Part shown: piece by piece, positions 40,558 to 49,771 of the stretch | How positions within the stretch are numbered: the first letter of the stretch is position 1 | Layout of the letters: each line of letters begins with the position of its first letter | Assembly (NCBI GenBank): GCA_964577055.1 | Contig: CAZNWC010000003.1 | Span: 1 to 64,000, forward strand | Direction of reading: 5' to 3' | From: PNNG01 sp964577055 | GTDB lineage: Bacteria > Bacteroidota > Bacteroidia > UBA7662 | DNA length: 64,000 nucleotides | Translations under genes and position numbers: made by a program | The notes under the pieces: model-generated | The model's database searches: none | What the model saw: only the letters and a program-made list of their open reading frames with translations | Told to the model about the DNA's origin: nothing

Positions 40558-41546
40558 ACCTTTGACCTGCATGCCTCGGCCCCTGCCCGCATGGTGTCTT
40601 GCCACGGGGTATAGGCAAATTGAGGCAACACCCCTTGAATGGCAGTACCACCAAAAAGGCGCAAACGATAGGCCGAACCTACGGTTTCACGCGTGATGAA
40701 GGCCTGCATTCCCGTGATGGTCGACCAAAGCATGTTAAGCCTCCAACCCAGGTTGGCCAGCCAACGCGGCGGAATGAAGGTCGGTGGCGCTACCCCAAGT
40801 GCATGGGCCATGTCGCTGAACAGGCGGGTGTAGGGTAAATTCAGGTGGTTGAGCACCCAGCGCTTGTTTATAATATTCGCTTCGTGTAAGGCAATCATGG
40901 CACGGGCCACATCGCGCACATCTACAAATCCAGTACCTCCCGTACTGCTGAAGCGCATGCCTTCGGCAATCTTGCGGAAGAGTTGATTGCTTCCGGAGGC
41001 AACTTTTCCAGGGCCCAGAATGACCGAAGGATTCACCACAATGACTTCCAGACCTTCCTCCATGCCTCTCCATACCTCGTTTTCGGCCATAAACTTTGAA
41101 ATGGCATAATTCGAATGGCCACTGTCGGTTTTCCAAGAGGCTTGTTCATCTACCAATTGTCCGGGCTCGGAAGCATCGCCCAAAGCGGCTATGCTGCTTA
41201 CATATACCAAACGTTTCACACCAGCATGCAAACAGGCGTTTACCAAGTGAGCAGTACCCCGAATATTGGTTTCAAACATTTGCGTGCGAAAACGAGGATC
41301 GTAAGAAATGAATGCAGCCGTGTGAAAAACCGTATCAACGCCTGTGAGAAGCTCTTCGAGTGAGAAGATATCGTTCAAATCGCCTTTGCACCAGTCGATG
41401 TGTGGATGATGGATGTTTTTCAATTGGCCATGACCGCCTTGCAGGGCTTCGTTCCGATACAAGGCCCGCACCCGATACCCTTTGTCGATGAGTTGTTGAA
41501 GCGTATGTTCGCCTACAAATCCTGTGGCACCGGTAAGTAGTATCAT
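40554..41546 (-). CDS. NAD-dependent epimerase/dehydratase (extended SDR)
   Basis: A 330-residue extended short-chain dehydrogenase. The nucleotide motif is GATGFVGEH (6-14), with catalytic Ser in VYVSSIAALG and YxxxK in NYAISKF. The closest group is dihydroflavonol-4-reductase/3-beta-HSD-like, in which substrates range from sugars to isoprenoids, so the reaction cannot be named. Its ATG overlaps the anmK stop by 4 nt, making it the last gene of the hflX-ompA-anmK unit. Confidence 0.88.
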   Translation of the reverse strand: MILLTGATGFVGEHTLQQLIDKGYRVRALYRNEALQGGHGQLKNIHHPHIDWCKGDLNDIFSLEELLTGVDTVFHTAAFISYDPRFRTQMFETNIRGTAHLVNACLHAGVKRLVYVSSIAALGDASEPGQLVDEQASWKTDSGHSNYAISKFMAENEVWRGMEEGLEVIVVNPSVILGPGKVASGSNQLFRKIAEGMRFSSTGGTGFVDVRDVARAMIALHEANIINKRWVLNHLNLPYTRLFSDMAHALGVAPPTFIPPRWLANLGWRLNMLWSTITGMQAFITRETVGSAYRLRLFGGTAIQGVLPQFAYTPWQDTMRAGAEACRSKV

Positions 41547-42613
41547 GTAAACAATTCCATTAAAACGCCGGCGCTGTGGTTGTGCGAACTGCCCGTCACT
41601 TCGCTATAAACGTTAGGTTGGTGAAGATAACGCAACAAGCCGAGGAAGGCGAAAATGAGCGCTTCTTTTTGCTCCACTACTTCCGCTTTGGGGATTTCAA
41701 TGTCAACGGAAGTGTGCCTTTTGAGCTGCTCAATCAAATAATGATTCCATGCTCCACCGCCGCTTACCAATATCTTGCCCTGTGCAATATGCGCTGAGAG
41801 TTCGCGACCCATTTGTTGGGCCAGGTGATGGCTGTAGGTATGCAACACATCGCGAGGGGGAAGGTTGTGCCTTTGGAGCAAGGGCAACAGGCTGCGTTCG
41901 AAATCCTCTCTGCCGAGTGATTTTGGGGCCTTTTTTTGGTAGTAAGCCCAGTGCTGGAGTTCATCGGCCAATGCCGGAACGTAATCACCGGAGGCGGCCA
42001 GCGCACCGCCATGGTCGTACGCAAACCCCAATCGTTCGCTGAAGTGATTGAATACCATATTGCAAAATGCCATGTCCCAAGCATAGCGTTTGCCATGGAT
42101 GGCAAGCGATACGTTGGCAATGCCACCCAAATTGAGGCAGGCAGCGTATTCGCCAAAGAGCAAAGCATCGCCAACGGGAACGAGTGGTGCGCCCTGACCG
42201 CCCAAGGCTACGTCGGCACTGCGAAAATCATATACGACTGGCAAACGCATCCTTGCAGCCAAATGGCTTGCCCCGCCTATTTGCAAGGTGTAGCCACTTT
42301 CGGGTTGGTGCAAAACCGTATGTCCATGGCTGCTGATGAGAAGGGGCTGTGGTTTGTGCTCAAGAAATCCGGCAACCGCATCGGCAAAAAACATCCCCAA
42401 TAACTTATCGAGGGCTTGCACTTCATCCACCCGCGCCTCGTGCGCAAGTCGCAACCGATCGGCCAAAGCAGGAGGGTAGGGCTCAGTATGGGCATGCTCT
42501 ATGTTAAAATGCCATTTTTGCCCATCGAAATGGAATTCACATAGACACATGTCTACACCATCGAGCGAGCTGCCCGACATCAAGCCCAAAACCCGCCAGC
42601 TGCCGGTTTGCAT
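41543..42613 (-). CDS. anmK: Anhydro-N-acetylmuramic acid kinase
   Basis: A 356-residue ASKHA-fold kinase opening and phosphorylating 1,6-anhydro-MurNAc to MurNAc-6-phosphate in cell-wall recycling. The ATP-binding GLMSGSSLDGVD (10-21), catalytic Asp in VYDFRSADVALGGQGAPL, NLGGIANVSL and LVSGGGAWNHYL are all present. It lies 2 bp after the OmpA-family lipoprotein stop, consistent with a wall-related operon. Confidence 0.95.
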   Translation of the reverse strand: MQTGSWRVLGLMSGSSLDGVDMCLCEFHFDGQKWHFNIEHAHTEPYPPALADRLRLAHEARVDEVQALDKLLGMFFADAVAGFLEHKPQPLLISSHGHTVLHQPESGYTLQIGGASHLAARMRLPVVYDFRSADVALGGQGAPLVPVGDALLFGEYAACLNLGGIANVSLAIHGKRYAWDMAFCNMVFNHFSERLGFAYDHGGALAASGDYVPALADELQHWAYYQKKAPKSLGREDFERSLLPLLQRHNLPPRDVLHTYSHHLAQQMGRELSAHIAQGKILVSGGGAWNHYLIEQLKRHTSVDIEIPKAEVVEQKEALIFAFLGLLRYLHQPNVYSEVTGSSHNHSAGVLMELFT

Positions 42614-42615
42614 GT

Positions 42616-43578
42616 TTAGTTGCTTTCGATGATGCGGAACAAATCGTCGAGTTTTGGGGTGAGAATGATCTCGGTGCGCCGGTTTTTCGACCGTGCTTCA
42701 GCAGTTTTGGCAGGATCGAGTGGTTGGTGCTTGCCTCTGCCTGCAGCAGTGATGCGTGCCGGATCTATTTTGCCGTTTTCAACCAGTATTTTAACGATGC
42801 TGGTGGCGCGCTGCACGCTCAAATCCCAGTTTACCTGGTCGGAACCCTGGTCATCGGTATGTCCTTCCACCAAAATGCTGATTTCGGGGTTGCTTTCGAG
42901 CACCTTGCCCAGCTCTTGAATGGCACTTCGGCCGCGCGGATCAACAGCCGAGCTGCCGGTGCGGAACAGCAGCTGCTCCGAAAGCGATACATATACCTTA
43001 CCGTTCTTTTCTACTACCGTCAAGCCGCTGTTTTGGAAGCCCAACAAGGCTTTGGCAACGGCATCTTTGAGTTTTTTGACAGCTGCATCCTTGGCATCGA
43101 GGGTGGCTTGCAGTTCCTTTACCTTTTTTTCACGTGCTTCGAGATCGGCTTCGGTAACTTTGAGTCGCTTTTCAATCTCTACCAATTCGGCTTCCTTTTT
43201 CTTTACCAGCAGCTCGTTTTGTTTGAGCTCACGGGCCAAACGTGCATTTTCGGCCATGCTGTTGTTCGAAATGGCTTCGTTGGTTTTTACCAGATCGTCG
43301 ATGAGCGCGTTGAGCTGCACAATGCGGTCCTGGGCCTGTTTGATCTCTTGCGAGGCCTTTTCGGCATCTTCTTGCAGACTTGCTTTTTCACTGCGCAACG
43401 ATTCCATTTCGGTGTTTAGGGCATCGTTTTGGCCAGTGAGTTGCTCAATGGTTTTTTGCTGCGACTGCGTTTCTTTTTCGAGTCGGGTACGGTCGGTGAG
43501 CACCGCATCGTGTTGTTTTTGCGATACGCAGGCGCTTAGGCTGCCGGCAGTAAGCAATAGGAAGAAGGCTTTTTTCAT
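42616..43578 (-). CDS. OmpA-family lipoprotein with coiled coil
   Basis: A 320-residue lipoprotein (lipobox LSAC, Cys17; start MKKAFFLLL chosen over an ATG 18 codons upstream that would hide the signal peptide). Residues about 25-185 are a long coiled coil (RLEKETQSQQKTIEQL onward). Residues about 205-310 are an OmpA C-like domain with VEGHTDDQG and RRTEIIL, which binds the meso-diaminopimelate of peptidoglycan. It would tether the outer membrane to the wall across the periplasm. It sits between hflX and anmK. Confidence 0.92.
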   Translation of the reverse strand: MKKAFFLLLTAGSLSACVSQKQHDAVLTDRTRLEKETQSQQKTIEQLTGQNDALNTEMESLRSEKASLQEDAEKASQEIKQAQDRIVQLNALIDDLVKTNEAISNNSMAENARLARELKQNELLVKKKEAELVEIEKRLKVTEADLEAREKKVKELQATLDAKDAAVKKLKDAVAKALLGFQNSGLTVVEKNGKVYVSLSEQLLFRTGSSAVDPRGRSAIQELGKVLESNPEISILVEGHTDDQGSDQVNWDLSVQRATSIVKILVENGKIDPARITAAGRGKHQPLDPAKTAEARSKNRRTEIILTPKLDDLFRIIESN

Positions 43579-43597
43579 GCTTGGATCAGGTTTTCGG

Positions 43598-44803
43598 TTA
43601 AAAAAAATCGTGGCTGTGCGGATATCGTTCAAACCAGGCAGTTTTCACCAGCTGGCTGAGCTTGTCACGTAATTCGTCGATGTTTATTTTGGAGGTGGCC
43701 GAAATAAACAGGCAATTTCCGCTTGTTTTGGCCATCCAACTTTGCGCCAGCTTTTCTATGGGCGGATGTTCTTCTAAAAATTCGGGTTCGTCGTGGTGGG
43801 CAGCACGGGCCGCTTCCCAACGATCGACTTTGTTGAACACGGTGAGCATGGTTTTTTCGCCTGCCCCCAATTCACGCAAGGTTTGCAACACCACTTCCAT
43901 CTGTTCTTCAAAGTTTGGGTGCGACAAATCGACCACATGCACCAAAATATCGCTTTCGCGCACTTCGTCGAGGGTGCTTTTGAACGACTCTACCAAGTGG
44001 TGGGGCAATTTGCGGATGAAACCCACCGTGTCGGACAACAAAAACGGCACATGGTTCACCACCACTTTGCGCACCGTTGCGTCGAGGGTAGCAAATAGCT
44101 TGTTTTCGGCAAATACTTCCGATTTGCTGAGCAAGTTCATGAGGGTCGATTTGCCCACATTGGTATAGCCTACCAAGGCTACCCGAATGGCTTTGCCCCG
44201 GTTTTTCCGTTGGGTGGCGTTTTGCCGGTCGATGAGTTCGAGCCGCTCTTTGAGCAAGCTAATGCGGTTGCGGATAATCCGTCGGTCGGTTTCAATTTCT
44301 TTTTCACCTGGACCTTTCATGCCGATACCGCCTTTTTGTTTGCTCAAGTGCGTCCACATACGGGTCAGGCGGGGCAAGAGGTATTCGTGCTGAGCGAGCT
44401 CCACTTGGGTTTTGCTTTGGGCGGTTTGGGCCCGGCGGGCGAAAATATCGAGGATAAGGGTACTGCGGTCGAGTACCTTCACCGAGGCTTCGAGCGGGTC
44501 GGGATTAAATTCACGTTCGATATTGCGCAGCTGCGAAGCGCTGAGTTCGTCGTCAAACAGCACCAAATCGATGCTTTCGGCCTTGACGTAGGTAGCGATT
44601 TCTTCCAGCTTGCCGGTACCCACATAGGTGCGCGGATCGGGTCGGTCGATTTTTTGGGTAAAGCGCTTGCGGGTACTGGCCCCGGCAGTTTCGGCTAAAA
44701 AAGCAAGCTCATCGAGGTATTCCTGTGCCTTTTCGGCCGGCTGGGCGGAAGTGATGAGGCCTACGAGTACGGCGCTTTCCTGCTGCCTGGAGGTTTCGAA
44801 CAT
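43598..44803 (-). CDS. hflX: GTPase HflX
   Basis: Ribosome-associated GTPase that splits stalled or stressed ribosomes. The 401-residue protein has the N-terminal HflX domain with GTGKLEEIATYV and LFDDELSASQLRNIE, the glycine-rich KGGIGMKGPGEKEIETDRR linker, then the G domain: GYTNVGKST, DTVGFIRKLP, NKVD. GATTTTTG on the minus strand, 4 nt before the ATG, is a near-match promoter element. It heads the unit continuing into the OmpA lipoprotein, anmK and the epimerase. Confidence 0.95.
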   Translation of the reverse strand: MFETSRQQESAVLVGLITSAQPAEKAQEYLDELAFLAETAGASTRKRFTQKIDRPDPRTYVGTGKLEEIATYVKAESIDLVLFDDELSASQLRNIEREFNPDPLEASVKVLDRSTLILDIFARRAQTAQSKTQVELAQHEYLLPRLTRMWTHLSKQKGGIGMKGPGEKEIETDRRIIRNRISLLKERLELIDRQNATQRKNRGKAIRVALVGYTNVGKSTLMNLLSKSEVFAENKLFATLDATVRKVVVNHVPFLLSDTVGFIRKLPHHLVESFKSTLDEVRESDILVHVVDLSHPNFEEQMEVVLQTLRELGAGEKTMLTVFNKVDRWEAARAAHHDEPEFLEEHPPIEKLAQSWMAKTSGNCLFISATSKINIDELRDKLSQLVKTAWFERYPHSHDFF

Positions 44804-44831
44804 GGCACAAAAATCGGGTAAAAGCGGGGGA

Positions 44832-46199
44832 TTAGAAAATTTTAGGGATAAGCAGGTCCAAACGCTCGGCTTGCACCAGGGTCAATCCTTTCGGAACACT
44901 TTGCACTTGTTGGTGGCTACTCAAACAAAAACGCTTGAAGCCCAGCTTGGCTGCTTCTGCCAGACGGTTCTCGATTTGCGCCACAGGACGCAATTCACCA
45001 CCCAAGCCAATTTCGGCTGCAAAGCAGGTATCGCCGCCCAGCGGCTGGTCTTGCAACGAGCTGGCCAGGGCCAAAGCCACTGCCAGGTCGATGGCCGGAT
45101 CTTCAACACGCAGTCCGCCAGCAATATTTAAAAACACATCCAACTGGCCGAGCCGGTAGCCACAACGTTTTTCGAGCACGGCCAACAACATGTTCAAGCG
45201 CCGCTGTTCAAAGCCTGTGGTGCTGCGCTGGGGCGTGCCAAAGGCCGATCCTGCCACCAAGGCTTGTACTTCTACCAGCAAGGAGCGGTTGCCCTCGCGG
45301 GTTGAGCCGATGGCCATGCCACTTTGCTGGTGCCATTGGCGGGTGAGCAGCAATTCACTGGGGTTGGATACCTCCCGCAGCCCGGCTCCCTGCATTTCGT
45401 AAATGCCCAATTCGGAAGTAGAGCCAAATCGGTTTTTGAGGGTACGCACCACCCGATAGCTGTGGTGCCGATCGCCTTCGAATTGCAAAACGGTGTCGAC
45501 CAGGTGCTCGAGTACTTTGGGACCAGCGAGCTGGCCGTCTTTGGTGATATGGCCGATCAGGAATACAGGCACCCTGTTTTCTTTGGCAAAACGCATGAAT
45601 TCGCCGGCTGCCTGGCGTATTTGCGATACACTGCCAGGTGCCGATTCGATGAGGGGTGAAAATACCGTTTGGATGGAATCGACAATCAGCAGTTGTGGGC
45701 GCACCGCGTCTACCTGACGAAAAATGGCAGTGGTTTCGGTTTCGGTTAGAACGTAACAATGTTCCTGTGGCAAACCCAAACGTTGGGCACGCAACTTGAT
45801 TTGCGCCTCACTTTCTTCGCCCGATACATACAATACGCGCATTTGGTTGAGCTGGAGTGCCAATTGCAACAACAAAGTCGATTTGCCAATGCCCGGCTCG
45901 CCTCCCAACAAAATAAGCGCTCCCGGCACCAGTCCACCTCCCAGTACCCGGTTCAATTCGGCGTCGGGACACTCCAGACGGCGCGTCAAATCGGTGGCTA
46001 CATCAGCCAGCAGTTGTGCTTCGGCCGAGCGCTTGGCGGAACTGCCCGAAAAGCGGCGCGTATCGGTGGAAGAGGGCGTTTTTTCACGTATTTCTTCCAC
46101 CAAACTGTTCCAGCTGCCACAACTGACGCACTTACCTGTCCATTGTGCCGCTTGTGCCCCACATTGTTGGCAAACGTACATGCTTTTGAGCTTGCTCAT
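44832..46199 (-). CDS. radA: DNA repair protein RadA
   Basis: RecA-like helicase for branch migration in recombination. The 455 residues comprise an N-terminal C4 zinc finger (CQQCG..CVSCG), Walker A GGEPGIGKST, the RadA-specific LKNRFGST motif and a C-terminal Lon-like domain (IDLAVALALASSL). The start at MSKLKSMYVC is supported by TATCTTTG on the minus strand (46205-46212), 5 nt away, and by family length; an ATG eight codons upstream would contain that element. It lies upstream of hflX but has its own promoter. Confidence 0.95.
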   Translation of the reverse strand: MSKLKSMYVCQQCGAQAAQWTGKCVSCGSWNSLVEEIREKTPSSTDTRRFSGSSAKRSAEAQLLADVATDLTRRLECPDAELNRVLGGGLVPGALILLGGEPGIGKSTLLLQLALQLNQMRVLYVSGEESEAQIKLRAQRLGLPQEHCYVLTETETTAIFRQVDAVRPQLLIVDSIQTVFSPLIESAPGSVSQIRQAAGEFMRFAKENRVPVFLIGHITKDGQLAGPKVLEHLVDTVLQFEGDRHHSYRVVRTLKNRFGSTSELGIYEMQGAGLREVSNPSELLLTRQWHQQSGMAIGSTREGNRSLLVEVQALVAGSAFGTPQRSTTGFEQRRLNMLLAVLEKRCGYRLGQLDVFLNIAGGLRVEDPAIDLAVALALASSLQDQPLGGDTCFAAEIGLGGELRPVAQIENRLAEAAKLGFKRFCLSSHQQVQSVPKGLTLVQAERLDLLIPKIF

Positions 46200-46332
46200 G
46201 TGCCCAAAGATAGGGGGCAACAATTCTCATTTTAGCGCCTTTTTTTTCAATTTGGGAAAAGAACTTACCTGCCGATGTACCACAAGGCTCCCCAAGCGGT
46301 AATTTGCGATTGGGTATTGTTCTTGAAGAAAT

Positions 46333-47598
46333 ATGCTTATGCCATGTACACCTGGTTTGCGTATGCTTTGGATTTGTTTGCTTGCCAGCCTCTTTTTTGG
46401 GGCTTGTAAAAAGGACAATCCTACCCCTGAGCCGAGTACCTTTAAGGATTTGCGCGTTGCCCAAAGTTTTAATTGGAGCTCCATTGCGAATCTCATTATG
46501 AATGTTACGTTAAATGAAGGGCACAATGGCATGGTGCTCGACCTGCGCGACATGGAAGGTCGGCGCATCGACCGGGTGATAATTGCCAACGACCGTGCAC
46601 GTTTTAATGTACGTTTGGCTTCCGATTTACGCGATGTGGTGATCCATTGTCCGATGAGCGGTCAAAACTTGCAATTGCCAGCTTTTAACGCATCCGAGTT
46701 TTTTAACCTCAATGAAACAGCGGCAGCCAATTGGTTGGCGGCAGCCGATACTGATGGCGACAGCATTCCCGACCCATGGGACGATTATCCCACCGATCCC
46801 CAGCGAGCATTTCTTGTGGCTGTACCACATGTGGGCGAACACCATGTGCTTTTTGATGAAACATGGCCTTTGATTGGCGATTATGATTTCAACGATTTGG
46901 TGTTGGCCAATCGCATGGAATTGCAGTACGATGCCAAAAAGCGCTTGTTGCGGGGCAATGTACAATTGCGTTTGCTCGCTTACTCTGCTGAGCAGGAGTT
47001 GGGATTGGGCATGGAGTTGTTCAGTTCGGTGGCAGGCAGTACCTATGCTTATCCTTTTGGTCCGGCAGCTTTGTTCAGTGGCGTAGCAGCCGACGACAGT
47101 GTAGACAATTGCGCCATCATCAGTTACAATGTGCGCAGTTTGCAACGTGTGGCTTATACGAACGACGGGGTTGGTTTAACCGCACGACCCGACGAGGTGA
47201 GCTTCAACTTCGAATGGGCTGCGGCCATTGGTGGGGATCACGTTTGGCCCAACTTTTTTGTGTTTCCGACAAGCAACCGCAGCCGCGAGCTGCATGCTTT
47301 CGGCTATCCGCCAACTATTGCCGCCGATTTCGCGCCATTTGCAACGGCCGATGATGCGAGCATCCGTTCATGGCGTTGGTTGGGTAGTTTTGCCATACCC
47401 AATGCTTTTTACCGTTCTTTTCGGAATTTGCCCTGGGGTATAGAATTTTTCCATGCGAATTTTAAGATTCCTCGTGCGGGTGTTGATTTGGCCACGGCCT
47501 ATCCGCTGTTGACCAATTGGGCCGAATCGGCGGGGGGCACCAATCTGAGCTGGCGCGATTTTCCCAATAACCAGCAGGTAATTCAACTTCCTGAGTAG
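46333..47598 (+). CDS. LruC-domain lipoprotein
   Basis: A 421-residue lipoprotein (hydrophobic WICLLASLFFGAC; the ATG at 46363 would give a more standard signal peptide). A calcium-type loop DTDGDSIPDPWDDYPTDP (near 139-156) is followed by WPLIGDYDFNDLVLANR, the hallmark of the LruC domain, first named in Leptospira outer-membrane lipoproteins and frequent in Bacteroidota. The rest is beta-rich and Trp/Phe-rich. Likely an exposed surface protein of unknown role. It is divergent from radA and followed by the TPR gene. Confidence 0.88.
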   Translation: MLMPCTPGLRMLWICLLASLFFGACKKDNPTPEPSTFKDLRVAQSFNWSSIANLIMNVTLNEGHNGMVLDLRDMEGRRIDRVIIANDRARFNVRLASDLRDVVIHCPMSGQNLQLPAFNASEFFNLNETAAANWLAAADTDGDSIPDPWDDYPTDPQRAFLVAVPHVGEHHVLFDETWPLIGDYDFNDLVLANRMELQYDAKKRLLRGNVQLRLLAYSAEQELGLGMELFSSVAGSTYAYPFGPAALFSGVAADDSVDNCAIISYNVRSLQRVAYTNDGVGLTARPDEVSFNFEWAAAIGGDHVWPNFFVFPTSNRSRELHAFGYPPTIAADFAPFATADDASIRSWRWLGSFAIPNAFYRSFRNLPWGIEFFHANFKIPRAGVDLATAYPLLTNWAESAGGTNLSWRDFPNNQQVIQLPE

Positions 47599-47639
47599 GG
47601 AGCTGAACCAAAATCGCCTTTTTTTTCGTTGTTTTGAGC

Positions 47640-49451
47640 ATGCGGCAATTTCTTGTTCTTGTATGGCTTTGGTTTTTACTGCCGGGCACCCATGTTGGGG
47701 CGCAACCCGGAGTGCACAACCAGGCCCTGGCTACTCAATTTTACCAGCAAGCGGAGTACGAAAAGGCAGCTGATTTGTTCAAAGATATCCTCGAGGCCGA
47801 TGGGCAGAATTACACGGCCTATCAATATCTATATGCCTGTTACCTCCAATTACAATTGTTCCAGGATGCTGAAAAACTGGCCGCACGTTTTGCCCGAAAA
47901 GATGCGGCCCAGGCAGGATTTGAGGTAGATCGTGCGTTTGCCTTGCGCAAGCAAGGGGAAGAAAAAAAAGCCCTAGTCTTGTATGAATCGCTTCTGAAGA
48001 AACTGGGTCCGAATAGGGGGCAAATAATGATGCTTGCCAACGCTTTTCGGAACAGGGGCGAAAATGATTTTGCCATCAAAAGTTTGCTGCGCGGCCGACA
48101 ATTATTGGCAGAACCCTTTGCTTTTGCGCTTGAGTTGACCGACCTCTACCAGCTCACCGGACAAAAAAGCAAAATGGTGACGGCCTATCTTGATTATTTG
48201 GCATTGGCACCACAGCAATTGGGTTATGTACAAAACATGTTGCAGTCGCGTTTGGCCGAAGAAGATTATGAGTTGTTGCGCGTGGTATTGCTTGAGGGCA
48301 TTCAACAGCGTCCCGACGATTTGATGCTATCGGAGTTACTGGTGTGGTTTTTTGTGCAGCAACTCGATTTTGAAACGGCTTTTTTACAGGCCAAGGCCTT
48401 GGATCAGCGTTTGAATGAACAGGGCCGCCGGATGCTTGCGCTTGCCCGCTCAGCAAATGAGAACAAACAATACGAGGCAGCGGCATTGTTTTACAATTAC
48501 CTGATCGAAATGGGTGAACGGCATCCGGCTTATTTAGAAGCACGTTATGAAAGTTTGGAAACCCGGCGTTTGGGTTTGCAGTACAAAGGGGGAACCAAAG
48601 CCGATTGGCAAAATTTGGCACAAGAGCTCGAGCGGTTTTTGCAAGATTATCCGCAGCAACGACAGCTTTTGTTCGTGAAAAAGACCTATGCCCAGGTATT
48701 GGCTTACGAGCTAAAGCGCTTTGAAGAGGCGGTAGATTTACTTGAAGCGGCTGTCAAAGCAGGAGGAGAGCGCCGCTTGTTGGCAGCGGTTAAACTCGAT
48801 TTGGGCGATTTGTTTTTGCTCACGGCCGAATATTGGGAGGCTGCGCTTATATATGGTCAGGTTGAAAAGGAATTCCCCAACGACCCGCTGGGGCAGGAGG
48901 CAAAATTCAGAAATGCGCGCTTGTCGTTTTTCAAGGGTGAATTTGAGTGGTCACAGGCACAGCTCGATGTGCTCAAAGCAAGTACCACGCAAAAAATAGC
49001 AAATGATGCCTTGGCCTTGAGCTTGTTGATTTCAGACAATCTCGACTTAGACACCACCGTTTTGCCCATGCAAGCCTTTGCGGCTGCAGAATTATTGCTT
49101 TTCCGACAAGAGCATGCGGCTGCTGTTGCGGCGATGGAGCAAATGTTGGTTGATTACAAAGGGCATGCTTTGAGTGACGAACTTTATTTCAGGCTTGCCC
49201 GTGCCGAACAAGTGCTGGGCAATCCACAAAAAGCGGCATCGTGGTACCAGCAATTGGTACAAGAACATGGCACAGATATTTTGGCCGACGATGCGCTATT
49301 TGCATGGGCGGTGCTTACCGAGGAGCGTTTGGTACAACCCGAACAAGCTGCCAAATTATACGAGCAGCTCTTGCTGCAATATCCCGACAGTACTTTTACC
49401 TTTGAGGCACGCCGTAGATTCCGCAAACTGCGGGGCGACAACATCAATTGA
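47640..49451 (+). CDS. Exported TPR-repeat protein
   Basis: A 603-residue protein with a signal peptide (FLVLVWLWFLLPGTHVGAQ) and tetratricopeptide repeats across its length: FYQQAEYEKAADLFKDIL, RFEEAVDLLEAAVK, YWEAALIYGQVEKEFPNDP, PQKAASWYQQL, PEQAAKLYEQLLLQYPDS. The last repeats have the YbgF/BamD-like "YPDS" ending. It is probably a periplasmic scaffold. An ATG two codons after a TTG is the chosen start. The DUF4286 gene follows by 4 bp. Confidence 0.88.
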   Translation: MRQFLVLVWLWFLLPGTHVGAQPGVHNQALATQFYQQAEYEKAADLFKDILEADGQNYTAYQYLYACYLQLQLFQDAEKLAARFARKDAAQAGFEVDRAFALRKQGEEKKALVLYESLLKKLGPNRGQIMMLANAFRNRGENDFAIKSLLRGRQLLAEPFAFALELTDLYQLTGQKSKMVTAYLDYLALAPQQLGYVQNMLQSRLAEEDYELLRVVLLEGIQQRPDDLMLSELLVWFFVQQLDFETAFLQAKALDQRLNEQGRRMLALARSANENKQYEAAALFYNYLIEMGERHPAYLEARYESLETRRLGLQYKGGTKADWQNLAQELERFLQDYPQQRQLLFVKKTYAQVLAYELKRFEEAVDLLEAAVKAGGERRLLAAVKLDLGDLFLLTAEYWEAALIYGQVEKEFPNDPLGQEAKFRNARLSFFKGEFEWSQAQLDVLKASTTQKIANDALALSLLISDNLDLDTTVLPMQAFAAAELLLFRQEHAAAVAAMEQMLVDYKGHALSDELYFRLARAEQVLGNPQKAASWYQQLVQEHGTDILADDALFAWAVLTEERLVQPEQAAKLYEQLLLQYPDSTFTFEARRRFRKLRGDNIN

Positions 49452-49455
49452 TTTT

Positions 49456-49764
49456 ATGCTCCTATACAATGTAACCGTAAGTGTTGACCAGCGCATGGCC
49501 GATGAATGGTTGAGTTGGATGAAAAATGAACACATCCCCGAAGTGATGGCAACGGGCATGTTTGCCATGCACCGCATTTGTAAATTGGTGCAGCCAGCGC
49601 CGCAACCCGACGAAGGCATCACCTACGCCATACAGTACTATTGTGATTCGCAAGAGCAACTCAACCGCTATTTTGCGGAATATGCCCCTGGCTTGCAAAA
49701 AGCACACACCTTAAAATTCGGCCAACATACCGCAGCTTTTCGGACGGTACTCGAAATTGTTTGA
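49456..49764 (+). CDS. DUF4286-family protein
   Basis: A 102-residue soluble protein, MLLYNVTVSVDQ..ADEWLSWMKNEHIPEVMATGMF to HTAAFRTVLEIV, the full DUF4286 pattern with a ferredoxin-like or dimeric alpha-beta-barrel look. It has no known function. The start is fixed by the family. A longer upstream frame overlaps the TPR gene out of register and is spurious. It follows the TPR gene closely, so the two are co-transcribed. Confidence 0.85.
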   Translation: MLLYNVTVSVDQRMADEWLSWMKNEHIPEVMATGMFAMHRICKLVQPAPQPDEGITYAIQYYCDSQEQLNRYFAEYAPGLQKAHTLKFGQHTAAFRTVLEIV

Positions 49765-49771
49765 CACCTTA

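Noticed and set aside
49174..49455. N-terminal extension of the DUF4286 gene
   Set aside because: Overlaps the TPR gene in another frame and the residues have no coding character; the family starts at 49456.
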